Source: JAWWBN01 sp033720955 (GTDB lineage: Bacteria; Acidobacteriota; Thermoanaerobaculia; Multivoradales; JAHEKO01). From it: a DNA stretch of 6,346 nt. A model generated the notes under the pieces. That model saw nothing but the letters and a program-made list of their open reading frames with translations. It had not been told where the DNA came from and did not search any database. The position numbers and the translations under genes are program-made. Positions 1 through 5,924 of this stretch are shown piece by piece. The number at the start of each line of letters is the position of its first letter. The stretch's first letter is position 1. The stretch lies in NCBI GenBank assembly GCA_033720955.1, contig JAWWBN010000225.1, forward strand, positions 1 through 6,346, written 5' to 3'.

Positions 1-2
1 AG

Positions 3-2816
3 GCCCTGCTGCAGACGATCAAGGTCGAGTTCGAGGACGACGTCTGCCCGCAGACGCCCACCTCGACCTGGGAGGATGTCTCGCCGCCCACCGCGGTGAC
101 CAGCTTCGACCCGATCCTGTTCACCGACCACGAGACCCACCGGACCTTCGTGTCGCACCTGCTGCTGAACCCCTTCGCCAGCGCCACCTCGTTCACCGAC
201 GACGACGGCGCCTCGTGGATACCCAGCCAGGGCGCCGGCGCGGGCTCCGGCATCGACCACCAGACCCTGGGCGGCGGGCCGTTCGCGCAGCCAGCACCGC
301 CCACCACCACCGGCTATCCCAACGGCGTCTACTACTGCGCCCAGGACATCGCCTTCGCCAACTGCGCCCTGAGCCTGGACGGCGGCCTGACCTTCGGGCC
401 GGCGGTGCCCATGTACAACCTGGAGCAGTGCGCTGGTCTGCACGGCCACGTCAAGGTCGCCGCGGACGGCACGGTCTACGTGCCCAACGCCGAGTGCACC
501 GGCCAGGTCAATCCCAACGAGAACGCGGTCGCCGTGTCCGAGGACAACGGCCTGACCTGGGAGGTGCGCACGGTGCCCGGCACGGTGGGCTCGGGCGGCA
601 GCGACCCCTCGGTGGCGTTCGACGACGCCGGCAACGTCTACCTGGGCTTCGTGGAGGAGGACAAGATCCCGGCGGTGGCGGTCTCGACCGACCGCGGCAA
701 GAGCTGGTTCAACGTCTACGACGTGGGCCACACCCACGGCATCCAGAACGCCGTCTTCCCGGCCATGGTGGCGGGGAGCGCCGGGCGGGCCGCGATGGCC
801 TTCTACGGCACCCAGGCGGGCGGCTCCGCCAACCTCTTCGACTCGGAGGGCGTCTGGCACCTCTACGTCGCTCACACCTACGACTACGGCGCCTCCTGGG
901 TGACGGTCAACGCCACCCCGGACGATCCGCTGCAGCGCGGCGGCATCCACCTGGGCGGCGGCTCGCAGATCCACCGCAACCTGCTGGACTTCTTCGACGC
1001 GGACTACGACCCGCAGGGCCGCATGGTGGTGGGCTGGGCCGACGGCTGCGTGGACAACTGCGTCGCGGCGCCGGACGCGGCCCGCGGCAACTCCTACACC
1101 GCCTACGGCAAGCTCGCGCGCCAGAGCGGTGGCCGGCGGCTGATCGCGGCCCACGACCCCGCCGAGCCCACCGTGCCCGGCGCCCCGGCCCTGACCGCCA
1201 CCCGCAACGGCGCCCAGGCCACCCTGGCCATCTCGCAGTCCGAGGACGGCGGCTCGCCCATCACCGGCTTCGAAGTCTTCCGGGCCGCCGGCGGCGGCGC
1301 GGAGGAGTCGATCGCCGTCCTGGACGGCTCGACCCGGGTCTTCGTGGACACGGGTCTCCGCGACGGGGTGGCTTACACCTATCGGGTGGAGGCCGCGAAC
1401 GCCGAGGGCACCTCCTGCGGCACCAACGCCGTGACGGTGGAGGACCGGGGGAGCTCCTGCCGGCTCCCCGGCCTGCGCGTCGTGGACGACGCCAGCGGCG
1501 ACCAGGACGGCGCGCCGCTCAACCCCGACATGGACATCGAGTGGGTCGCCATCGCCGAGCCCTTCTACGAGGGTGGCGAGCAGAAGCTGGCCTTCACCAT
1601 GAAGGTGGCCGGTCTCGACCCGGCCCCCAGCGAGCGGATGTGGCGCATCCTCTGGGAGTACCCCGACCCGCCGCTCCCCGGCGAGCCCACCGACTCCGGC
1701 TTCGTCGGCCGGTACTACGTGGGCATGGACACCGACGCCAGCGGCAACGCCACCTTCGAGTACGGAATGGTGGCCAACCTGACGGCGGTGGCGGCCAACG
1801 CCCTGCCGCCGGTGCGGCTGGGCGACGCCGATCCGGAGAGCTCCTTCGACCCCGACGGCACCATCACCATCGTCGTCCCCACCGCCAAGATCGGCGGGCC
1901 CCACGCGGGCGACCTGATCGGCGGCCTGGTGGCCCGCACCTACCCGGTGCGTCAGAGCGAGACGCTGCGCAGCGACTCCGCCTCCGACTCCGTGACGTTC
2001 GCCCTGACCTACCGGCTGCTGGGCAACGCCGCCTGTGAGAACCCGCCCCGGCCGGTTCCGGAGAGCGGCCACGTGCACGGCGCCGGCTTCCTCGACAGCG
2101 TGGACGGCAACGGCTTCGACGAGATCAACTTCAGCTTCCACGCCAGGGTCGAGGAGCACGCCCTCGAAGGCAAGGTGAAGCTCAAGGACCGCGGCGCCGG
2201 CGTGGTGATCGATGCGAGCGAGATCACCGGTCTGGCGGCCGGCGGCGACGAGTGCAACGGCGTCGCGACCTCGGCGGAGAAGGGCTTCGAGCTCACCGCG
2301 CGCGGCACCTTCAACGGCGCCGAGGCCGAGTTCCTGCTCTGCGGCGAGGACACCGGCCGTCCGGGCAAGGGCGGCGACGGCAGCCCGCCCAACCGCTTCT
2401 ACCTGGAGTGCCTCTCCGGCTGCGGCTACGACACCGCGTCGCGGACTCCGGACGACGGTCTGGACGGTGGCAACATCCACCTGCACGATCCGATCGACGG
2501 CGGCGGCCCCTCGCCGTCGGGCGGCACCGAGGCCATGGTGGTCGAGCTCGACCCGGTGCTCCTGAGCCAGGCGGTGCCCGGCCAGGCGGTGGTCCTGACG
2601 GCCCACGTGGCGGCGCCCGAGGGCGTGAGCCTCGCCGGCCGGCAGGTGACCCTGCGGCACGAGGGGGCGAACGGCATCGGCGGCTCCACCAGCGCCCTGG
2701 CCGACGCCCTGGGTATGGCGGTCTTCGTGGTCACCCCGACGCCGGGGGAGACGGCCTACTGGGTGGAGACGGGCGAGCTCGACTCCAACCGGGTGGTCAT
2801 CGAGGTGGCCCAGTGA
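3..2816 (+). CDS. Secreted Asp-box (sialidase-like) repeat protein with FnIII and Ig-like domains, 5' partial
   Basis: The frame is open from the left edge, so the true start lies outside the window; the GTG at 96 is internal. Counting residues from 96, five Asp-box motifs (S-x-D-x-G-x-T-W type) lie near 34-41, 93-100 (SLDGGLTF), 148-155 (SEDNGLTW), 197-204 (STDRGKSW) and 262-268 (YDYGASW), the mark of a BNR/sialidase-like beta-propeller. A fibronectin type III domain follows at about 357-450 (begins PTVPGAPALTA, ends with a typical YTYRVEAAN strand). A domain I do not recognise covers about 455-645. About 655-800 is rich in His, Gly and Cys and resembles the region following choice-of-anchor (COAP) modules. 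About 812-906 looks like an Ig-like (Big-1 type) domain. Paired cysteines fit an exported protein. Asp boxes mark a fold, not an activity: hydrolase function is not shown, and adhesion or carbohydrate binding is equally possible. The protein ends with no visible anchor or sorting signal. Confidence 0.88.
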   Translation, partial: ALLQTIKVEFEDDVCPQTPTSTWEDVSPPTAVTSFDPILFTDHETHRTFVSHLLLNPFASATSFTDDDGASWIPSQGAGAGSGIDHQTLGGGPFAQPAPPTTTGYPNGVYYCAQDIAFANCALSLDGGLTFGPAVPMYNLEQCAGLHGHVKVAADGTVYVPNAECTGQVNPNENAVAVSEDNGLTWEVRTVPGTVGSGGSDPSVAFDDAGNVYLGFVEEDKIPAVAVSTDRGKSWFNVYDVGHTHGIQNAVFPAMVAGSAGRAAMAFYGTQAGGSANLFDSEGVWHLYVAHTYDYGASWVTVNATPDDPLQRGGIHLGGGSQIHRNLLDFFDADYDPQGRMVVGWADGCVDNCVAAPDAARGNSYTAYGKLARQSGGRRLIAAHDPAEPTVPGAPALTATRNGAQATLAISQSEDGGSPITGFEVFRAAGGGAEESIAVLDGSTRVFVDTGLRDGVAYTYRVEAANAEGTSCGTNAVTVEDRGSSCRLPGLRVVDDASGDQDGAPLNPDMDIEWVAIAEPFYEGGEQKLAFTMKVAGLDPAPSERMWRILWEYPDPPLPGEPTDSGFVGRYYVGMDTDASGNATFEYGMVANLTAVAANALPPVRLGDADPESSFDPDGTITIVVPTAKIGGPHAGDLIGGLVARTYPVRQSETLRSDSASDSVTFALTYRLLGNAACENPPRPVPESGHVHGAGFLDSVDGNGFDEINFSFHARVEEHALEGKVKLKDRGAGVVIDASEITGLAAGGDECNGVATSAEKGFELTARGTFNGAEAEFLLCGEDTGRPGKGGDGSPPNRFYLECLSGCGYDTASRTPDDGLDGGNIHLHDPIDGGGPSPSGGTEAMVVELDPVLLSQAVPGQAVVLTAHVAAPEGVSLAGRQVTLRHEGANGIGGSTSALADALGMAVFVVTPTPGETAYWVETGELDSNRVVIEVAQ

Positions 2817-2845
2817 TTCGGCCTGAGCGTTCTGCGGGATATCCT
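2817..2845 (+). promoter_or_regulatory. Candidate promoter giving a leaderless transcript
   Basis: TATCCT at 2840-2845 fits a TANNNT -10 element and stands six bases before the GTG at 2852, so transcription would start at or very near the first base of the start codon. No Shine-Dalgarno sequence precedes that GTG. The -35 candidate at 2817-2822 (TTCGGC, 17-base spacer) is weak. In this GC-rich background the A/T-containing block stands out, but chance is possible. Confidence 0.28.
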
Positions 2846-2851
2846 CTCGCC

Positions 2852-3448
2852 GTGGCGACCCCTCGGCGACCCGCCTACGGCGCACCAGGCCATGGCAGCC
2901 CGGCGGCCCCCCGCCGCCGGGCCGCCCCCTTTTTCCTCTCGGTGGCTCTCGCCGGCCTCCCCCTACTGGCGTCGCCTTCGGCCGGCCTGTCGGAGGCTCT
3001 CGACGCAGCGGCGGTCTGCGACCTGCTGACCGGTGCCGAGGTCGAGGCGGTCCAGGGACAGGCGGTGACCGGCCGTCACCCGTCGGAGTCGCCCAGCACC
3101 TCCTTCCGGGTCGTGCGGTGCGCCTACCGCACGGAGGACTTCACCAGCTCGGTGAGCGTGGCGTTGGGGGAGCCGCTCGACGGCCGTCCGGACGGTCCGC
3201 GAGCCTACTGGCGCACCCGCTTCCACCCCGAAGGCGGCTTCACGGGCAAAGAGGAGCCCCCGCGGCCGGTGGAGGGCCTCGGCGACGAGGCCTTCTGGAC
3301 GGGCGACGCGGTAGCGGGCTCGCTCTACGTGCTGGCCGGCGACCGCTTCGTGCGGGTCAGCGTGGGCGGCGTGCCGGAGAGCGCGACGCGCGAGGAGCGA
3401 AGTCGCGAGCTGGCGGCGAGAGTGCTGGCCCGACTGGCCGATCGCTAG
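2852..3448 (+). CDS. Secreted protein of unknown function with a cysteine pair (DUF3558-like pattern)
   Basis: A 198-residue product. The N-terminus has an Arg-rich stretch (about 5-23) and a hydrophobic core (about 26-44, FFLSVALAGLPLLA) ending in small residues, consistent with a Sec signal peptide; there is no lipobox cysteine. The mature part starts with a C-x-L-L-T-x-x-E-V motif (Cys56) and a second cysteine in R-C-A-Y (Cys90), then a G-L-G-D-E-A-F-W segment near 142-149 and a strand LYVLAGDRFVRVSVGG near 158-173. This Cys...Cys-x-Y plus G-L-G-D-E-A layout recalls small secreted DUF3558-type proteins; I infer a periplasmic or surface protein held by one disulfide. Function is unknown. 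The frame is open far upstream into the previous gene, but GTG 2852 is chosen because it gives a proper signal peptide and follows the upstream stop. An in-frame GTG at 2942 would remove half the signal. Confidence 0.78.
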   Translation: MATPRRPAYGAPGHGSPAAPRRRAAPFFLSVALAGLPLLASPSAGLSEALDAAAVCDLLTGAEVEAVQGQAVTGRHPSESPSTSFRVVRCAYRTEDFTSSVSVALGEPLDGRPDGPRAYWRTRFHPEGGFTGKEEPPRPVEGLGDEAFWTGDAVAGSLYVLAGDRFVRVSVGGVPESATREERSRELAARVLARLADR

Positions 3449-3468
3449 GGGCGGCTCGGCGTCTGCCG

Positions 3469-3485
3469 GCTCGCTCGGAGCGAGC
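3469..3485 (+). terminator. Perfect hairpin after the secreted-protein gene
   Basis: GCTCGCT (3469-3475), loop CGG, AGCGAGC (3479-3485): a perfect 7-bp stem with a 3-base loop, 20 bases after the stop codon. A second, imperfect GC hairpin follows at about 3484-3517. There is no T-run, so this is either a weak or atypical terminator or a 3'-end stabilising structure. Confidence 0.35.
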
Positions 3486-3550
3486 TCCCGGGCGGGAAGG
3501 CGACGCCCTCCCGGCTCGGCCCGCGGCTGCCTTCGCGACCATCGCGGTGG

Positions 3551-3675
3551 GGAAGACGGCGAGGACCCGGCCCAGACAGGAGAAGCCGGGCCCCCGTCTT
3601 TCGGTTCGCCGATTCGGCGGCCCTGGATGAGGCAGCGGAGGGGCGCCCGGCCCCGCTGCCTCGGCCGCGACCGAG
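3551..3675. other. Hairpin-rich intergenic segment
   Basis: The gap between the secreted-protein gene and the ligD-like gene contains no convincing gene but a run of inverted repeats. GGAAGACGG (3551-3559) pairs with CCGTCTTTC (3594-3602) and encloses CCCGGC (3566-3571) pairing with GCCGGG (3585-3590). CGCCG (3607-3611) pairs with CGGCG (3615-3619). GGCAGCGG (3631-3638) pairs with CCGCTGCC (3653-3660). CTCGG (3660-3664) pairs with CCGAG (3671-3675). The nested pair followed by GTCTTTC could be a terminator on the + strand; the rest is unexplained. GC-rich DNA produces chance stems, so a structured RNA is only a possibility. Confidence 0.3.
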
Positions 3676-3701
3676 AGGTCGGGCCACTCGGACGTGCGTC
3701 C

Positions 3702-3708
3702 GGGGGAG
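3702..3708 (+). promoter_or_regulatory. Ribosome binding site favouring the ATG at 3718
   Basis: GGGGGAG lies 9 bases before ATG 3718. The in-frame GTG at 3694 has no such site in front of it, so the ATG is preferred. GAGAAT (3706-3711) also ends six bases before the ATG and could be read as a poor -10 element; the Shine-Dalgarno reading is simpler. Confidence 0.42.
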
Positions 3709-3717
3709 AATGAGGCC

Positions 3718-4650
3718 ATGACGGACGAGCGCGCCGCCGCCCAGGAGGCGGGCTCCGTCGAGGTCGCCGGGGTGCGGCTGACCCATCCGGACCGGGTCCT
3801 CTTCCCGGGCCAGGGGGTCACCAAGCGGCGGCTGGCGGAGTACTACGCCCGGGTGGGGGAGCGGATGCTGGAGCACCTGGCCGGCCGGCCGGTGACCCTG
3901 GTGCGCTGTCCCCGCGGCCGGGAGGAGGGCTGCTTCTACCAGAAGCACCCCACGGAGGGCCTCCCCCGGGAGATCGGGACTGTGGAGCTCCCGGAGGAGG
4001 AGGGATCCGAGGAGTACCTGCTGGTCGAGACCGTCCCGGCCCTGGTGGCCCTGGCCCAGGTGGGCACCCTGGAGCTTCACCCCTGGGGCTCGCGGAGCGA
4101 CCGCCCCGATCGCCCGGACCGGATGATCTTGGACCTCGACCCGGGACGCGGGGTCGGCTGGCGGCAGGTGGTCGAGGCCGCGACCGAGGTGCGCCGCCGG
4201 CTGGGCGACCACGAGCTCGAGAGCTTCGTGAAGACCACCGGCGGCAAGGGGGTCCACGTGGTGGTGCCCCTGGATCGCCGACATCCCTGGGAGGAGGTCA
4301 AGGGGTTCGCGCGGGCGGTCGCCCGGTCGCTCGAGCGGGAGGAGCCGGAGCGCTACGTCTCCAAGGCGGCGAAGGAGGCGCGGGAGGGGCGGGTCTTCGT
4401 GGACTACCTGCGCAACGCCCGCGGCGCGACGGCGGTGGCCCCGTACTCCACCCGGGCCCGCCCCGGCGGACCGGTGGCGGTGCCGCTCGGCTGGGAGGAG
4501 CTCGCGGCGGGGGAGGACCGCCCGGCGTACGACGTGGAGACGGCGCCCAGGCGGCTGGCCGCCCTGGGGCGCGACCCCTGGGGCGAGCTGGGCGGCGTCC
4601 GCCAGTCGATCCGCAAGGCCTCGCGGAAGTGGGCGGCGGGCTTCGCCTGA
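3718..4650 (+). CDS. ligD: Stand-alone LigD-type polymerase/primase domain (NHEJ)
   Basis: A 310-residue protein matching the archaeo-eukaryotic-primase-like polymerase domain (PolDom) of bacterial LigD, which fills gaps and adds nucleotides, with a preference for ribonucleotides, at DNA ends held by Ku. Visible family marks: N-terminal L-T-H-P-D-R-V-L-F-P (21-30), the K-H-P-T-E-G segment (76-81), metal-binding D-L-D-P with Asp139 and Asp141, the T-T-G-G-K-G-V-H nucleotide-binding motif ending in His180, and F-V-D-Y-L-R-N-A-R-G-A-T with the third acidic residue Asp229, followed by A-P-Y-S-T-R-A-R-P-G. About 300 residues is the usual length of this domain alone; neither a ligase domain nor a phosphoesterase domain is fused, and no ku gene is in the window, so its partners must be elsewhere. 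The last 40 residues are basic. An inverted repeat after the stop (CGGAGC 4658-4663, GCTCCG 4682-4687) may help end transcription. Confidence 0.93.
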   Translation: MTDERAAAQEAGSVEVAGVRLTHPDRVLFPGQGVTKRRLAEYYARVGERMLEHLAGRPVTLVRCPRGREEGCFYQKHPTEGLPREIGTVELPEEEGSEEYLLVETVPALVALAQVGTLELHPWGSRSDRPDRPDRMILDLDPGRGVGWRQVVEAATEVRRRLGDHELESFVKTTGGKGVHVVVPLDRRHPWEEVKGFARAVARSLEREEPERYVSKAAKEAREGRVFVDYLRNARGATAVAPYSTRARPGGPVAVPLGWEELAAGEDRPAYDVETAPRRLAALGRDPWGELGGVRQSIRKASRKWAAGFA

Positions 4651-4719
4651 GGCGTCCCGGAGCGGGGGAGGCGTTCCGGCCGCTCCGCGGTGGGGGAGGG
4701 CCGGGCGAGGAGAAGCCCC

Positions 4720-4749
4720 TTGACACCTCGGCCGGGGCCGGCCTAGCGT
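4720..4749 (+). promoter_or_regulatory. Sigma70-like promoter of the selenoprotein gene
   Basis: A perfect -35 hexamer TTGACA (4720-4725), an 18-base spacer, and TAGCGT (4744-4749) as a moderate -10. Predicted transcription starts near 4756, leaving a leader of about 60 bases. The spacer contains a perfect palindrome, GGCCGG-GG-CCGGCC (4730-4743), which could be an operator. This promoter separates the selenoprotein and tRNA from the upstream ligD-like gene. Confidence 0.6.
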
Positions 4750-4803
4750 GCGTCAATCGCTTCGTAATCGCCGCTTCCTGGAGCTGCTACCTAGGACGTC
4801 GAG

Positions 4804-4809
4804 AGGAGA
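4804..4809 (+). promoter_or_regulatory. Ribosome binding site of the selenoprotein gene
   Basis: AGGAGA, 7 bases before ATG 4817. It fixes the start at this ATG; the earlier in-frame GTG at 4748 lies within the -10 region and cannot be used from this promoter. Confidence 0.7.
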
Positions 4810-4816
4810 TCGAGCC

Positions 4817-5392
4817 ATGGCATCGCGGAAACCTGGACCGTGCCCGGGAGACGCAGCGCCGGCCCTGGCGCTCCCCACCGAGGCCGGCACCGAGTTCGAC
4901 CTCGTCAGCCTGGCGCAACGCCCGGTCCTGGTCTCGTTCCTCAGTCACGCCGCCTGACCGTTCTGTCGAGTTCACCTGGGCCAGGTGATCGAGCGGCAGA
5001 GCGAGGTGGAGGATATGGGGGCGTCGGTGGTGCTGGTGGCCTACGACCGCCCGGGCCTCCTGGGCACGAAGATGATGAAGGGCCTGGACGTGCCCTACAC
5101 CCTCCTCTTCGACCCCGAGCGGAAGGCCTACGCAGCTTGGGGCATGGGCCGCACGAACCTGATGGGGGCGATGCTCTCCCCGGATCTCAACTGGCGGTAC
5201 CTGAAGCTCCTGCTGCGCGGCGAGCGCTTCCTGGGCTTCGCCCCGGACATGTTCCAGCTCGGCGGCGACTTCGTCCTGGCCCCTTCGCACCGCATCGGCT
5301 TCGCCCACCGGATGAGAAACAACGGCGACCGCGCCTCTGTGGACACCCTGCTCGGCGAGCTGCAGAAGGCCGCCGCCCCCGTCCCGGGCTAG
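4817..5392 (+). CDS. Selenocysteine-containing AhpC/TSA (peroxiredoxin-like, SelU/SelL-type) protein; TGA 4955-4957 = Sec
   Basis: Read through one in-frame TGA, this gives 191 residues, a normal length for the peroxiredoxin-like AhpC/TSA_2 group. Before the TGA: a G-D-A-A-P-A-L-A-L-P start (11-20) and the strand V-L-V-S-F-L-S-H (37-44), typical of a thioredoxin fold leading into the active site. The TGA is codon 47 and is followed by P-F-C-R, making U-P-F-C (Sec47, Cys50) where relatives carry C-x-x-C. After it: V-V-L-V-A-Y-D (71-77), L-L-F-D-P-E-R-K-A-Y (96-105), G-M-G-R (109-112), and the late F-Q-L-G-G-D-F-V-L (146-154) with a final F-A-H-R-M-R-N-N-G-D-R, all in family order and in one frame. 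Expected role: cytosolic thiol or peroxide redox reactions, with Sec as the attacking residue; the substrate is unknown. No signal peptide is seen. A SECIS-like hairpin begins right after the TGA. The alternative, a Cys-to-stop pseudogene, is less likely because both halves are undamaged. Transcribed from its own promoter and probably with the tRNA gene downstream. Confidence 0.88.
4955..4999 (+). promoter_or_regulatory. Sec codon and candidate bacterial SECIS element
   Basis: After the TGA (4955-4957) the coding sequence folds into a two-part stem-loop. The lower stem is CTGTCG (4963-4968) with CGGCAG (4994-4999), six pairs with one G-U. There is an internal loop, then an upper stem TCACCTG (4972-4978) with CAGGTGA (4982-4988), seven perfect pairs, closed by a GGC loop (4979-4981). 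The loop Gs are 22-23 bases after the TGA, close to the spacing in the E. coli fdhF element and within the range expected for SelB-binding bacterial SECIS. The short three-base loop is tighter than the classical one; opening the terminal G-C pair gives a five-base GGGCC loop. Confidence 0.7.
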
Positions 5393-5401
5393 ACTGGCGG
5401 G

Positions 5402-5482
5402 GCCGGAGTGGCGGAACGGTAGACGCAGGGGACTTAAAATCCCCCGCCGTAAGGCATCCGGGTTCGAGTCCCGGCTCCGGCA
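5402..5482 (+). tRNA. trnL(UAA): tRNA-Leu(UAA)
   Basis: A complete class II tRNA. The acceptor stem GCCGGAG (5402-5408) pairs fully with CTCCGGC (5475-5481), with discriminator A at 5482. A short D arm GCG/CGC is followed by an anticodon stem GGGGA/TCCCC with loop CTTAAAA (5433-5439), anticodon TAA (5435-5437). The variable arm GCC-GTAA-GGC is as expected for tRNA-Leu, and the T arm is CCGGG-TTCGAGT-CCCGG. CCA is not encoded. It starts nine bases after the selenoprotein stop; the stop overlaps TAGACT (5390-5395), which could be a -10 box of its own, but no -35 is evident, so co-transcription is likely. It decodes UUA, a rare codon in such a GC-rich genome. Confidence 0.97.
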
Positions 5483-5494
5483 AGTCGCTGATTC

Positions 5495-5518
5495 GACCGC
5501 CCCGGGTTTCCCGGAGGC
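5495..5518 (+). repeat. IS terminal inverted repeat, tRNA-side end
   Basis: GACCGCCCCGGG, then TTTC, then CCGGAGGC. It matches the reverse complement of 5901-5924 at 22 of 24 positions; the two differences are a swapped TC/CT. In this copy CCGGG-TTT-CCCGG (5502-5514) is a perfect hairpin. Confidence 0.82.
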
Positions 5519-5541
5519 CAAGTCTGTGAGTCACGCCGACA

Positions 5542-5876
5542 CCGCCGGGCCACCGTGCAGCGGGCCACCTGCCCTCTCGATGGAGCTGGCAGCAGACGTT
5601 GCGCACGCCATGGACGTCGAAGTTCTCGCCCGCGCGATCTCCTCGCGTAGCTCTTCGTCGCGGTCCGCTCGCGCTGCCCGCTCGTCAGACCCGGCCGGCG
5701 GCCGGCGTCCCGCGCGGCCTGGCGGACCCAGGTGCGCAGCGTGTCGGACGAGCAGCCGATCGTCCCGGCGATGGAGGGATCGCGGACCACTGCGAACGGT
5801 GCTGGGGCTCCCGCTCCAGCACCAGCCACACCACCCGCTCCCGCACCTCCGGGGAGTACCTGCCTCGTCTCTTCAT
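5542..5876 (-). pseudogene. IS3-family transposase remnant (OrfA start fused by deletion to OrfB fragment)
   Basis: Reading the minus strand from ATG at 5876, five conserved pieces occur in correct order but in shifting frames. M-K-R-R-G-R-Y-S-P-E-V-R-E-R to S-Q-W-S-A-I (5876-5778) is the OrfA N-terminus. After a one-base loss, S-I-A-G-T-I-G-C then D-T-L-R-T-W-V-R-Q-A (5775-5665) is the OrfA helix-turn-helix, ending near L-T-S-G-Q-R-E-R. After a large deletion, D-E-E-L-R-E-E-I-A-R (5659-5630), then E-N-F-D-V-H-G-V-R-N-V (5627-5571), then V-A-R-C-T-V-A-R-R (5568-5542) are the early OrfB region before the integrase core. The leucine zipper of OrfA, the start of OrfB and the whole DDE catalytic domain are missing. 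At least four breaks show it is long dead. Confidence 0.82.
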
Positions 5877-5900
5877 GGCTGCATCCTCTCGAGAGTGGGA

Positions 5901-5924
5901 GCCTCCGGAGAACCCGGGGCGGTC
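5901..5924 (-). repeat. IS terminal inverted repeat, OrfA-side end
   Basis: The reverse complement reads GACCGCCCCGGG, TTCT, CCGGAGGC, preceded by T from position 5925, giving TGACCGCC. It lies 25 bases upstream of the OrfA ATG, the usual place for the left end of an IS3-family element. Confidence 0.82.

Noticed and set aside
2252..2851. Upstream extension of the secreted-protein frame into the large gene
   Set aside because: Arg/Gly/Pro-rich shadow translation of GC-rich DNA; no signal peptide or motif before GTG 2852.
3445..4284. Long minus-strand open frame opposite the ligD-like gene
   Set aside because: Low-complexity shadow; the opposite strand encodes a clear family with its catalytic residues.
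4720..4756. TTGAC (4720-4724) with GTCAA (4752-4756) as an operator
   Set aside because: Five-base arms far apart, one of them simply the -35 box; likely chance.
4955..4957. TGA as an ordinary stop, giving a short peptide and a separate downstream gene starting near 4985
   Set aside because: The downstream half has no start signal of its own and lacks the first fold strands; the two halves make one family-length protein, with the TGA exactly at the redox Cys and a SECIS-like fold after it.
5402..5482. The tRNA as a selC (tRNA-Sec) gene, because it follows a selenoprotein
   Set aside because: The anticodon is TAA, and the seven-pair acceptor stem and short variable arm are those of tRNA-Leu; tRNA-Sec would carry TCA and a longer acceptor stem and variable arm.
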